From JADKCZ01 sp963786945 (GTDB taxonomy: Bacteria; Myxococcota; Myxococcia; Myxococcales; Anaeromyxobacteraceae): 64,000 bases of DNA. Every line of letters begins with the position of its first letter. Within the stretch, counting starts at the first letter, position 1. The stretch is from assembly GCA_963786945.1 (NCBI GenBank), contig CAWBAO010000001.1:186001-250000 (forward strand), in the 5' to 3' direction. A program made the translations under genes and the position numbers. This document shows, piece after piece, positions 24,499 to 32,961 of this stretch. The notes beneath the pieces were generated by a model. It had not been told where the DNA came from and made no database searches. It worked only from the letters and a program-made list of their open reading frames with translations.

Positions 24499-25509
24499 AT
24501 GGCCACGATGAGGGCAGTCCAGGTCACCAGGGCGGGGGCTCCATTCGAGCTGGTCGAGCGGGAGATCCCGGAGCCCGCCCCCGGCCAGGTGCGCGTCAAG
24601 GTCGAGGCCTGCGGCGTCTGCCACAGCGACGCGATGGTGAAGTTCGCGGCGTTCCCGGGCCTGGCGCTGCCTCGCATCCCCGGGCACGAGATCGCGGGGC
24701 GGGTCGATGCCGTCGGGGCGCGCGTCACCGCCTGGAAGCCGGGAGAGCGGGTCGGGATCGGCTGGCACGGCGGACACTGCGGGGAATGCCAGGCCTGTCG
24801 CCGGGGCCTCTTCATCAACTGCGCCAGGTCCGGGATCACCGGCATCTCCCACGACGGCGGCTACGCCGAGTACGTGGTGGCCCCCTCGGAGTCGCTGGCT
24901 CGCATCCCCGACGGCCTCAGCGCCGTCGAGGCCGGCCCGCTGCTGTGCGCCGGCGTCACCACCTACAACGCGCTCCGCAACAGCGGGGCCCGGCCTGGAG
25001 ACACGGTGGCGGTGCAGGGCATCGGAGGGCTGGGGCACCTCGGCATCCAGTACGCCGCGAAGATGGGCTTCCGCACCGTGGCCATCTCCCGGGGCGGCGA
25101 CAAGGAGGCGCTGGCCCGGCAGCTCGGTGCGCACGAGTACGTCGACACGTCCAGGGGACCTGCGGCCGAGGCGCTCCAGCGGCTGGGAGGGGCCGACGTG
25201 GTGCTGGCCACGGCGCCCAGCGGCGAGACCCTGGCGGGCGCGGTCGGCGGGTTGAAGCCGCGCGGCACCCTGCTCATCGTGGCCGCCGCGCCCGAGCCGT
25301 TCCAGGTCTCGGCCTTCGCCCTGCTGAGCGGGAGGAGGATCGTCGGCTGGCCGAGCGGGAGCGCCATCGACTCGGAGGACACCATGAACTTCAGCGCGCT
25401 CACCGGGGTCAAGGCGCGCACCGAGACCTTCAAGCTCGAGCGGGCGGAGGAGGCCTTCCAGGAGATGATGGCGAGCAGGGTGCGATTCCGCGCCGTGCTC
25501 ACGCCCTGA
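24499..25509 (+). CDS. Zinc-dependent alcohol dehydrogenase (MDR family)
   Basis: This 336-residue medium-chain dehydrogenase has catalytic zinc ligands in GVCHSDAM and GHEIAG. The four structural-zinc cysteines lie in GHCGECQACRRGLFINC, and the NAD-binding motif is GIGGLGHLGIQYA. The sequence matches bacterial AdhP/AdhA-type enzymes that oxidise primary alcohols or reduce aldehydes. The ATG at 24499 has CAGGAG upstream. The gene after it encodes a NAPE-PLD-like hydrolase, which in other organisms releases fatty-acid ethanolamides. Any metabolic link is speculation. Confidence 0.92.
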   Translation: MATMRAVQVTRAGAPFELVEREIPEPAPGQVRVKVEACGVCHSDAMVKFAAFPGLALPRIPGHEIAGRVDAVGARVTAWKPGERVGIGWHGGHCGECQACRRGLFINCARSGITGISHDGGYAEYVVAPSESLARIPDGLSAVEAGPLLCAGVTTYNALRNSGARPGDTVAVQGIGGLGHLGIQYAAKMGFRTVAISRGGDKEALARQLGAHEYVDTSRGPAAEALQRLGGADVVLATAPSGETLAGAVGGLKPRGTLLIVAAAPEPFQVSAFALLSGRRIVGWPSGSAIDSEDTMNFSALTGVKARTETFKLERAEEAFQEMMASRVRFRAVLTP

Positions 25510-25599
25510 GCGCGGCGGGTCCCGAAGGTCGATCGTCGACGCGGGCGCCGGGGACCGGATCCCGTGCGGCGCCGCCGATCCCGTGTTACTCCGCAGGGG

Positions 25600-26691
25600 A
25601 TGCCGGTCCGGGCCGCAAGGCGCCTCGTCGTGGCGGGCGCCCTGGCGCTCGCCGGTGGTGCCCTGGCCGAGGCCGGCCCGGAGGTCTTCGTGCAGCCGCG
25701 CAGCCGCGACGAGCGCTTCGTCAACCTGGACGGGGAGGGGCCGCACGGCTTCTCCTCGGTGCTTCGCTGGAAGGTGTGGGACGGCTGGATCCTCGGCAAG
25801 AACCGGAAGTCGCCCGACCGCGCGCCGGTGCCTCGCGTCGAGCCGGACTGGGAGGCGATCGCGACGCCGCCCGGCAAGGGCGAGGGGGCGCGGCTCACCT
25901 GGATCGGCCACGCCACCTGGCTGGTGCAGCTCGACGGCCTGAGCTTCCTCACCGACCCGGTGCTGGGCGACTCGATCACCGGCTTCATCGGCCGCAACGT
26001 TCCGCCGGCCATCCCCATCGAGCGCATGCCCCCGATCGACGCGGTCCTGGTCTCGCACAGCCACTACGACCACATGGACCTGCCCACCCTCAGGCGGCTG
26101 GGCGCGCCGGTGGTGGCCGGCCTGGGGATGGCGACCCTCCTCCGCGACGAGGAGCTGACGGGGACCGACCTGGGGTGGTGGCAATCCACCGAGGTGGGCG
26201 GCGTGCGCATCACCTTCGTGCCGGCCCAGCACTTCAGCCAGCGCGGGCTGGGCGACCGGAACCAGACGCTCTGGGGTGGCTTCGTGATCCAGGGCTCGTC
26301 GGCCACCGTCTACCACGCCGGGGACACCGCCTACTTCCAGGGCTTCAGGCAGATCGGCGAGCGCTTCGCCATCGACGCCGCCCTGCTGCCCATCGGCGCC
26401 TACGACCCGCGCTGGTTCATGAAGGCGGCCCACGTCGACCCCGAGGAGGCGCTGCAGGCCTTCGTCGATCTCGGGGCCCGGACCTTCCTGGCCATGCACT
26501 GGGGCACCTTCAAGCTGGCCGACGAGCCGCTCGACGAGCCGCCCCGCCTGCTCGAGGAGGGGCGGGTGCGGCGCGGCCTCCCGCCCGAGCGGGTGCGGGC
26601 CCCCGCCATCGGCGAGACGGTGCTGGTGCGTCGCGCGGCCGCCCCGGAGGCGGCGCCCGGCGACGAGGGCGCCTCGCCGCGGGAGCCGTAG
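25600..26691 (+). CDS. NAPE-PLD-like metallo-beta-lactamase-fold phospholipase D, exported
   Basis: This 363-residue protein has an N-terminal signal-like segment (about 8-23). It is a binuclear-zinc hydrolase of the NAPE-PLD/UlaG branch. The metal motif SHSHYDHMD places ligands at H153, H155, D157 and H158. Further ligands are the His of PAQHFSQ, the Asp of YHAGDTAYF and the His of AMHWGTF. The stretch LPIGAYDPRWFMKAAHVDPEEA is nearly that of mammalian NAPE-PLD as recalled, so the family call is strong. That enzyme cleaves N-acyl-phosphatidylethanolamine to N-acylethanolamine and phosphatidic acid. The ATG at 25600 has only a weak ribosome site. It is convergent with the patatin gene, with a 43-nt gap. 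Confidence 0.88.
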   Translation: MPVRAARRLVVAGALALAGGALAEAGPEVFVQPRSRDERFVNLDGEGPHGFSSVLRWKVWDGWILGKNRKSPDRAPVPRVEPDWEAIATPPGKGEGARLTWIGHATWLVQLDGLSFLTDPVLGDSITGFIGRNVPPAIPIERMPPIDAVLVSHSHYDHMDLPTLRRLGAPVVAGLGMATLLRDEELTGTDLGWWQSTEVGGVRITFVPAQHFSQRGLGDRNQTLWGGFVIQGSSATVYHAGDTAYFQGFRQIGERFAIDAALLPIGAYDPRWFMKAAHVDPEEALQAFVDLGARTFLAMHWGTFKLADEPLDEPPRLLEEGRVRRGLPPERVRAPAIGETVLVRRAAAPEAAPGDEGASPREP

Positions 26692-26734
26692 GCCCGGTCA
26701 CCGGCCGGCGCCTGGATCGTCCCTTTCGACGTGG

Positions 26735-27901
26735 CTACGCCGAACCGGCCCGGGAGCGCTCTCCGCCACGCAGGAAGGCCTCCACCTCGTCACGCCGAGC
26801 CATGGTGTCCCGGTAGCCGAGGTCCATCACCCGCCTCAGGTAGATGGGCTCGAAGGCGAGGTAGCTGAGCAGGTCGGTCCCGGAGCTTGGCCCCACCCCG
26901 ATCCCCTTGAGCAGGTAGCGCAGCATCCCCGGGAACCGGTGGTACTCGTCCTCGGCCAGGGCCCCCAGGTCCTGCGAAGGGCGCAGCGCCAGCACCGGCA
27001 GCGGGCGGAGCCGCAGGTCGCCCCGGTCGATGGCGCCGCCCGGGACCTCGGCCAGCATGCGGTTGATCCGCTCCACCCGCTCCAGGTCGGTGTCGAGCGA
27101 GTCGAGGAAGACGGCGTTGAGCATCACGCCGGCGATCTGCGAGAGCGGGAGCGGGGTGCCGGGCGGCGGGGGCGCCGGGGCTGGCAGGCGCGGCGGGTCG
27201 GCCCGGACACTGACGGCGACGATGCGGGTGGCCCCCATGTGGATGGCCGGGCTCATGGGATAGACGAGGCGCACGCAGCCATCCCCGTAGTGGCCGTCGG
27301 CGAGCCGCACCGGGGGGAAGAAGAGCGGGATGGCGGCCGACGCCATGACGTGATCGAGGGTCAGCCGGGCCCGGACGCCGACGCGGTTGGAGCGCGACCA
27401 CGGCCGGATCTCCTCGGCGCCCTCGTAGAAGGTGACCCCCTCGCCGGTCTGGTAGCTGGTGCAGGAGACGGCGACGCCGTGGAGCCGGCCCGCCCTGATC
27501 TGGCGACGCAGGCGGGCGAAGGGGATCTGCTCGGCGAGGAGCGCCCGCAGGGGCGAGGAGTCGAGCAGGTAGTTGATGCTGCGCCCCCCCAGCAGGCCGC
27601 CGCCAGAGAGGTCGCGAATCCAGCGCCCGCCGGTCGCAGCCAGCTTGATCGCGCCGGTGCGGTAGACGCGGTCGGGCGTGAGCGTCCGCCAGGTCTCGGC
27701 CAGGCGCGCCGTCCCGCCGCGGAAGTCGGCGGCGCCGGTGGCCACCACCACCGCGTTGATGGCGCCTGCGGAGATGCCGGCCAGCACGTCGAACGGGACC
27801 GGCCCGGCGGGCGCGATCTCCGCGAGGGCCCCGAGCGCGCCCACCTGGTAGGCGGCCCGGGCGCCGCCGCCCGTCAGGACGAGGCCGACGCGCTCCATCA
27901 T
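26735..27901 (-). CDS. Patatin-like phospholipase
   Basis: This 388-residue serine hydrolase has a patatin domain. The oxyanion loop TGGGARAAYQVG (10-21), the nucleophile serine S44 in GISAGAIN and the dyad aspartate D207 in YGDGC are all present, so it should be an active acyl-ester hydrolase acting on phospholipids or related lipids. The usual DGG/DGA is DGC here, which is uncommon. The C-terminal part (about 270-385) is helical, with no second domain recognised and no signal peptide. A tandem ATGATG start at 27901/27898 follows GGAGGAGAGG. The PLA2-like gene is 160 nt upstream on the same strand. Confidence 0.88.
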   Translation of the reverse strand: MMERVGLVLTGGGARAAYQVGALGALAEIAPAGPVPFDVLAGISAGAINAVVVATGAADFRGGTARLAETWRTLTPDRVYRTGAIKLAATGGRWIRDLSGGGLLGGRSINYLLDSSPLRALLAEQIPFARLRRQIRAGRLHGVAVSCTSYQTGEGVTFYEGAEEIRPWSRSNRVGVRARLTLDHVMASAAIPLFFPPVRLADGHYGDGCVRLVYPMSPAIHMGATRIVAVSVRADPPRLPAPAPPPPGTPLPLSQIAGVMLNAVFLDSLDTDLERVERINRMLAEVPGGAIDRGDLRLRPLPVLALRPSQDLGALAEDEYHRFPGMLRYLLKGIGVGPSSGTDLLSYLAFEPIYLRRVMDLGYRDTMARRDEVEAFLRGGERSRAGSA

Positions 27902-28061
27902 CCTCTCCTCCGCTGCCTGCCGCAGCGCCCCGTGCGCCGCCGCCACGTCCTCTCCCGTGGACCGCGCGCTGCCTCGACCGCCCCCACCTCATAGCCTCCC
28001 CCCGGCCGGCGGGCCACCGCCTTCGGCGAGACGGTGAGCCGGGGCACGGGGCCGGCCGGTC

Positions 28062-28508
28062 TCACTTCCTCGCGCAGTAGCCCCCGGGATTGGCGCGGAG
28101 GTACTCCCGCAGCCGCTCCTCGGACCGGGCGCGCTCCCGGGCGGTCAGCGGCTGGTAGCCCCGTCCGTACGACCAGCCATAGCCCCAGCGGTACCAGACG
28201 GGGAAGGCGGCCGAGCCGCCCAGGCGCACCCCCTCGTACAGGGTGGCCGCGAGCCAGGCGTCGCCCGTCCGCTTCAGGACGCAGGCGCGCAGCGCCTCGT
28301 CCGCCTGCAGCCGCTCCGCCTCCGTCCCGCCACGCCAGTACGCGAGGTCGTGCACGAAGCAGCAGTCGCACCAGCGCCGGCGATCGCCGGGCGTGCCGTC
28401 CGGAAAGAGGGTGCAGCCGTCGCTCTTGAAGGGGTGGATGGCCGGGCTGGCGGCGCAGGAGAGCAGCGCCACGGCGACCAGCGCGGAGGTGAGGTGGGTT
28501 GGCGTCAC
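28062..28508 (-). CDS. Lipoprotein with secreted-phospholipase-A2-like CCxxHDxxY motif
   Basis: This 148-residue exported protein has a GTG start at 28508, a hydrophobic leader ending in the lipobox LLSC (C18), and a cysteine-rich core. DCCFVHDLAYW (C49, C50, H53, D54, Y57) reproduces the active-site helix of secreted PLA2 enzymes, in which the His/Asp pair and a calcium loop attack the sn-2 ester. The preceding DGCTLFPDGTPGD may form the calcium loop, but it differs from the classical YGCYCGxGG. Further cysteines (about 76 and near the C-terminus) could form disulfides. It sits 19 nt after the cyclic-nucleotide-binding gene and 160 nt before the patatin gene. Activity is inferred from the motif only. 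Confidence 0.62.
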   Translation of the reverse strand: MTPTHLTSALVAVALLSCAASPAIHPFKSDGCTLFPDGTPGDRRRWCDCCFVHDLAYWRGGTEAERLQADEALRACVLKRTGDAWLAATLYEGVRLGGSAAFPVWYRWGYGWSYGRGYQPLTARERARSEERLREYLRANPGGYCARK

Positions 28509-28526
28509 GAGGAGCGGTGGGCCCGC

Positions 28527-28991
28527 CTACCGGAAGGGCCCGGCCATGGCGAGGAGGCCCTGGAGCCTGGCGTTGGTCTCGCGCAGGCGCTGCGAGAGGG
28601 TGCGCACCAGGGTCCAGAGCAGGACGTAGGCCAGGTCCTTGTCGACGAACATCAGCTGCTCCAGGTCCTCGCGCCTGAGCACCGCCAGGGCGCAGCCGGT
28701 GTGGGCCAGCGCGTCGGCGCTGCGCGACGAGTCGTCGATCATCGCCATCTCCCCGAACCAGGCGCCCGGCTCGAGGATGGCCAGCGCCTCCTCGCCCACC
28801 CCCGGCACCTGCCTGGAGATGCGGACCCGTCCGGAGATGATGACGAACATCTCGTCACCCGACGACCCCTCGGCGAAGATGGTGGCCCCGCCCGGGAGCT
28901 CGCGCCGCACCGCCATCGAGGCGATCCGCTCCCGCTGCTCGGAGGAGAGGGCCTGGAAGAGCGGGCAGGCGCGGAGGACGGCGGCGTCCAT
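28527..28991 (-). CDS. Cyclic-nucleotide-binding domain protein (no DNA-binding domain)
   Basis: This 154-residue protein is essentially one cNMP-binding beta-barrel (about 8-120) plus a C-terminal helix. The phosphate-binding cassette is visible as PGAWFGEMAMIDDSSRSADALA. The acidic FGEMA and the arginine of SSRSA are the residues that hold the cyclic phosphate. No helix-turn-helix follows, so it is not a CRP-type activator but a stand-alone sensor or protein-interaction module. The ATG at 28991 was chosen. It heads the minus-strand group with the PLA2-like and patatin genes. Confidence 0.82.
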   Translation of the reverse strand: MDAAVLRACPLFQALSSEQRERIASMAVRRELPGGATIFAEGSSGDEMFVIISGRVRISRQVPGVGEEALAILEPGAWFGEMAMIDDSSRSADALAHTGCALAVLRREDLEQLMFVDKDLAYVLLWTLVRTLSQRLRETNARLQGLLAMAGPFR

Positions 28992-29100
28992 GGCGGGCAC
29001 GATACCAGACCGGGGGTGAGCCGAACCGCCACGGTGACAGCCTGGCTCCCAGGGGTTACAACCAGTCGCCTCGCCTCCCGCGGGAAGGGAACCGAACCAC

Positions 29101-30030
29101 ATGGCCCAGCACGAGAAGGTCGTCATCATCGGCACCGGTCCGGCCGGCTACACCGCCGCCATCTACGCTGCCCGCGCCACGCTCCGTCCCCTGGTCTTCG
29201 AGGGCTTCCAGCCCGGCGGCCAGCTCACCATCACCACCGACGTGGAGAACTTCCCCGGCTTCCCGGACGGCATCATGGGGCCGGCGCTGATGGAGGAGAT
29301 GAAGAAGCAGGCCACCCGCTTCGGCACCCGGTTCGTGCCCGGGGAGGTGACCCGCGTCGACCTCTCCAGCCGCCCCTTCAAGCTCTGGGCCGACCAGGAG
29401 GCCTACACGGCCCACGCGGTGATCATCGCCACCGGCGCCTCGGCCAAGTGGCTGGGCATCCCCTCGGAGAAGCAGTACCAGGGGCGCGGCGTCTCCGCCT
29501 GCGCCACCTGCGACGGCTTCTTCTTCAAGGGCGTCGAGGTGGCGGTGGTGGGGGGCGGTGACACCGCCATCGAGGAGGCGACCTTCCTCACCAAGTTCGC
29601 CACCCGGGTCCACCTCATCCACCGGCGCGCCGAGCTGCGCGCCTCCAAGATCATGCAGGAGAAGGCGCTCAAGAACCCCAAGCTGGAGTTCCAGTGGCAC
29701 TCGGTCGTCGACGAGGTGCTGGGCGACGGCAAGGCGGTCACCGGGCTGCGGCTCAAGAGCACCGTCGACGGCTCGACCCGCGAGCTCAAGGTGCAGGGGC
29801 TCTTCATGGGGATCGGCCACGAGCCCAACACCGCCCTCTTCAAGGGGCAGCTCGAGATGAACGAGGTCGGCTACCTCACGGTGAAGGCGCCCACCACGGC
29901 CACCAGCGTGCCGGGGGTCTTCGCCTGCGGCGACGTGGCCGACCCGAACTACCGGCAGGCCATCTCGGCGGCCGGCACCGGCTGCATGGCCGCCATCGAC
30001 GCCGAGCGGTTCCTCGCCGGGCACGGATAG
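29101..30030 (+). CDS. trxB: Thioredoxin reductase (NADPH)
   Basis: This 309-residue FAD enzyme recycles thioredoxin. The FAD motif GTGPAGYTAAIYAAR is near the N-terminus, the redox-active pair is C134-A-T-C137, and the NADPH motif is VVGGGDTAIEEATFL with the HRR (LIHRRAELRA) that prefers NADPH. The C-terminal FAD contact is GVFACGDVAD. The length is standard. The start ATG at 29101 lies behind a purine-rich GGGAAGGGAACC. The moaC gene begins 9 nt after its stop, so they are probably co-transcribed although functionally unrelated. Confidence 0.96.
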   Translation: MAQHEKVVIIGTGPAGYTAAIYAARATLRPLVFEGFQPGGQLTITTDVENFPGFPDGIMGPALMEEMKKQATRFGTRFVPGEVTRVDLSSRPFKLWADQEAYTAHAVIIATGASAKWLGIPSEKQYQGRGVSACATCDGFFFKGVEVAVVGGGDTAIEEATFLTKFATRVHLIHRRAELRASKIMQEKALKNPKLEFQWHSVVDEVLGDGKAVTGLRLKSTVDGSTRELKVQGLFMGIGHEPNTALFKGQLEMNEVGYLTVKAPTTATSVPGVFACGDVADPNYRQAISAAGTGCMAAIDAERFLAGHG

Positions 30031-30039
30031 GAGCCGGGC

Positions 30040-30510
30040 ATGCGGATGGTCGACGTCGGCGCCAAGCCCCCCACCGAGCGGGTGGCGGTGGCGCGCGCCA
30101 GGCTGCGGATGTCGAAGGCCACCCGGGCGCGGGTGGCGTCCGGCCAGGTGGAGAAGGGCGACGTGCTGGCGGCGGCGCGGCTGGCCGGGGTGCTGGCCGC
30201 CAAGAAGACGCCGGACCTGATCCCGCTCTGCCACCCCATCGCGCTGTCGGCGGTGGAGATGGACGTGCGGCTCACCCGGAGCGGCGTCGAGGCGGTGGCC
30301 ACCGTGCACACCGTGGACCGGACCGGCGTGGAGATGGAGGCGCTCACCGCCGCCGCCGCCGCCTGCCTGACCGTCTACGACATGATGAAGCGGTACCAGC
30401 AGGGGATGGTGCTGGAGTCGGTCGAGCTGCTGGAGAAGCGGGGCGGCCGCACCGGCACCTGGCGCGCCGCCCCATCCCGCGCCCGCCGCGCGCCCCGCCC
30501 GCGGCGCTGA
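30040..30510 (+). CDS. moaC: Cyclic pyranopterin monophosphate synthase
   Basis: This enzyme forms cPMP from the MoaA product in molybdenum-cofactor synthesis. The protein has 156 residues. MVDVGAKPPTERVAVA at the start, LIPLCHPIALS in the middle and the active-site run GVEMEALTAAAAACLTVYDM are diagnostic, including the conserved lysine region KRYQQGM. The last 20 or so residues are an Arg/Pro/Ala-rich extension not seen in most MoaC proteins. It follows trxB closely and is convergent with the M3 peptidase gene, with a 5-nt gap. Confidence 0.95.
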   Translation: MRMVDVGAKPPTERVAVARARLRMSKATRARVASGQVEKGDVLAAARLAGVLAAKKTPDLIPLCHPIALSAVEMDVRLTRSGVEAVATVHTVDRTGVEMEALTAAAAACLTVYDMMKRYQQGMVLESVELLEKRGGRTGTWRAAPSRARRAPRPRR

Positions 30511-30515
30511 GCGCC

Positions 30516-32417
30516 CTACTTCCCCGCCTTGGCCTGCCGGGCCAGGATCTGCTCCATCTGGTCCATGGTGGCGTTCATCTCCTTCATGGCGGCGTCGAAG
30601 GGGGCCGAGGTGGTCATGTCGACGCCCGCCGACTTGAGCAGGTCCATGGGGAACTTCGAGCCCCCCGCCGAGAGCATGGCCAGGTAGCCGTCGCGCGCCG
30701 CGGTCTTCCCCTGCCTGGCCTCGGCGAGGATGCGCGAGGCGATGGAGGAGGAGGCCACCAGGCTGGTGGCGTACTGGTAGACGTAGAAGTCGTAATAGAA
30801 GTGCGGGATGAAGGCCCACTCGATGCCGATGAGGTCGTCCACCTGGCAGACCCCCTGGGCGTGGCCGTAGTACTCGCGCACGATCTTCAGGTAGAGCGCC
30901 GTCAGGGTCTCGCCGGTGACCGGGTCGCCCCGCTCGGCCGCCTCGTGGGCGGCCAGCTCGAACTCGGCGAACTGGGTCTGGCGGAAGAGCGTGGTCCTCA
31001 GCCCGTCGAGCCGGTTGCCGAGCAGCGCCAGCCGGGTGGCGTCGTCCTTGGCCTTCCGCACCATGTCATCGAGCAGCAGTGCCTCGTTGAGCGTCGAGGC
31101 CACCTCGGCCACGAAGATGGGGTAGTCGGAGGTCGGGAAGGGCTGCGCCTGGTTGGCGAGCCAGGTGTGCATGGAGTGGCCCGACTCGTGGGCCAGGGTC
31201 GAGAGGTCGTCGTACTTCCCGTTGAAGTTGAGCAGCTGGAAGGGGTGGACGCCGTAGACGCCGGTCGAGTAGGCGCCGGCCCGCTTGCCGGTGGAGGGGA
31301 GGTAGTCGGTCCAGCGCTGCCGGTAGCCGGTCCTGAGCGCGGCCACGTAGTCCTTGCCCAGCGGCGCGAAGGCCTCGAGGGTGAGCGCCTGGGCCTGCTC
31401 CGGCGTGTAGGCCAGGTCCACCTTGCCGACCAGCGGCACGTAGAGGTCCTGGTAGCGCAGCTGCGCCACCCCCATCATCCGCTGGCGCAGCTTCAGGTAG
31501 CGGTGCAGCGTGGGCAGCGAGCGGTGCACGTCGCCGATGAGCTGCCTGTAGACGGCGGTGGGGACGTTGGAGCGGAACAGCGACGACTCGAGCGCGCTGC
31601 CGAACTTCCGGGACCTGGCCGTGAAGAGGTGCGCCTTGAGCTGCGAGTCGAGCGTGGTGCCGAAGGTCCGCTCGTAGGTCTTGAGGGCGCCGAAGAACTT
31701 CTCGAAGGCGAGGTCGCGGTCGGCCTTGACCGGCGAGGCCCGGTGGAGGGTGAAGCCGGACGGGTCGAGCCGGGCCTGCGCGCCGGTGGAGAGCGTCACG
31801 GTCGGGTACGGCAGGTCGGCGTCCTTGAGGATGGAGTAGGCGGCCTGGCCGGCGTTGGCCAGGTCGTCGGCCCGGGCCAGCAGCTGCTCCTCGCCCGCCG
31901 CCAGGGTGTGGGGCTTCCAGCGGAGCACCTCCTCCAGGTAGACCTTCCACGGGGCCAGCCGCGGCTCGGAGGCGACGAAGCCGCGCAGCCGGGCCTCGTC
32001 GATGGCCAGCAGCTCGGGGCGCACCCAGCTCACCGCCATCCCCAGCTCCACCGCCAGCCGCTGGGCCGCCTGCTTCAGCTCGCGCGGCCGGGCGGCCCGG
32101 GTGTCCTGGTCGGAGAGCGTCGAGGCGTAGACCGAGACGCGGGAGAGCGCCAGCTCGGCCCTGGAGTTGGCGTCGAGCGCCTTCCAGAGCGCCTCGGCCG
32201 AGTCGCCGAGGTGGCCCCGGTTGGCCGGGAGGGCGGCGATCTGCGCCGCCACCTCGTCCCTGGCCTTCACCCAGTCGGCCTCGCTGGCGAACAGGTCGGC
32301 CAGGTTCCAGGTGAGCGCGGTGGGGATCTCGGACCGCTCGCGGGCGGTGGCCGGGACGGCGAGCGCCAGCGAGAGCGCGAGCACGGTGAGGTGGCGGGAC
32401 GTTCGGGCGAGGGGCAC
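30516..32417 (-). CDS. pepF: Oligoendopeptidase F-type M3 metallopeptidase, exported
   Basis: This 633-residue zinc peptidase cleaves oligopeptides. The zinc motif HESGHSMHTW (HExxH with the downstream glutamate in VAEVASTLNEALL) is intact, and the C-terminal IEWAFIPHFYYDFYVYQYATS region is the typical PepF substrate pocket. Unlike the cytoplasmic Gram-positive PepF it begins with a signal-like stretch (about 7-24, LTVLALSLALAVPATA), so it probably works in the periplasm. The start is a GTG at 32417 with GGAGGT six bases before it. It is convergent with moaC. Confidence 0.9.
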   Translation of the reverse strand: MPLARTSRHLTVLALSLALAVPATARERSEIPTALTWNLADLFASEADWVKARDEVAAQIAALPANRGHLGDSAEALWKALDANSRAELALSRVSVYASTLSDQDTRAARPRELKQAAQRLAVELGMAVSWVRPELLAIDEARLRGFVASEPRLAPWKVYLEEVLRWKPHTLAAGEEQLLARADDLANAGQAAYSILKDADLPYPTVTLSTGAQARLDPSGFTLHRASPVKADRDLAFEKFFGALKTYERTFGTTLDSQLKAHLFTARSRKFGSALESSLFRSNVPTAVYRQLIGDVHRSLPTLHRYLKLRQRMMGVAQLRYQDLYVPLVGKVDLAYTPEQAQALTLEAFAPLGKDYVAALRTGYRQRWTDYLPSTGKRAGAYSTGVYGVHPFQLLNFNGKYDDLSTLAHESGHSMHTWLANQAQPFPTSDYPIFVAEVASTLNEALLLDDMVRKAKDDATRLALLGNRLDGLRTTLFRQTQFAEFELAAHEAAERGDPVTGETLTALYLKIVREYYGHAQGVCQVDDLIGIEWAFIPHFYYDFYVYQYATSLVASSSIASRILAEARQGKTAARDGYLAMLSAGGSKFPMDLLKSAGVDMTTSAPFDAAMKEMNATMDQMEQILARQAKAGK

Positions 32418-32555
32418 GGTGGACCTCCGTGGGGCCGGGGATGGGCGGGAGTCTCTCACAGGAGGGGCCGGCGCCACCGCCGTGACACCTGGGTGGGGCC
32501 CGGGGCCCTTCGACCCTCGCTGGTGCGGCGGGGCGGATCGTGGTCTCCTCTCCCG

Positions 32556-32933
32556 GTGCGCACCTCCGCCTCGGGCAAGGCCCTCCTCGTCGCCCTGCTG
32601 GTCCTGCTCCTCGCGGCCGGGGCCTTCGCCGCCTACACCTGGGCCACCCTGACCTGGAACTACTCCGAGGGCGACCGGGTCGGCTACGTCCAGAAGCTCT
32701 CCAAGAAGGGCTGGATCTGCAAGACCTGGGAGGGGGAGCTGGCCATGGTCACCATGCCCGGCGCCATCCCGGAGAAGTTCTACTTCTCGATCCGCTCCGA
32801 CGCCATCGCCGCCCAGCTCAACCGGACGCTGGGCCGCCGCGTCACCCTCAAGTACAAGCAGCACATCGGCGTCCCCACCAGCTGCTTCGGCGAGACCGAG
32901 TACTTCGTCAACGAGGTCGTGGTCGTCGAGTAG
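32556..32933 (+). CDS. Conserved hypothetical membrane-anchored protein
   Basis: This 125-residue protein has one N-terminal hydrophobic helix (about 8-30) and a compact, strand-rich extracytoplasmic domain. Conserved-looking stretches are YSEGDRVGYVQKLSKKGW, CKTWEGELAM, and the C-terminal GVPTSCFGETEYFVNEV with a possible disulfide between the two cysteines. I recognise the pattern as a widespread family of unknown function, but I cannot assign an activity. The start is a GTG at 32556. It ends 28 nt before the convergent cheR gene. Confidence 0.72.
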   Translation: MRTSASGKALLVALLVLLLAAGAFAAYTWATLTWNYSEGDRVGYVQKLSKKGWICKTWEGELAMVTMPGAIPEKFYFSIRSDAIAAQLNRTLGRRVTLKYKQHIGVPTSCFGETEYFVNEVVVVE

Positions 32934-32961
32934 GCCGGGGGCCTGGCCCCCCTCTCCGCCC

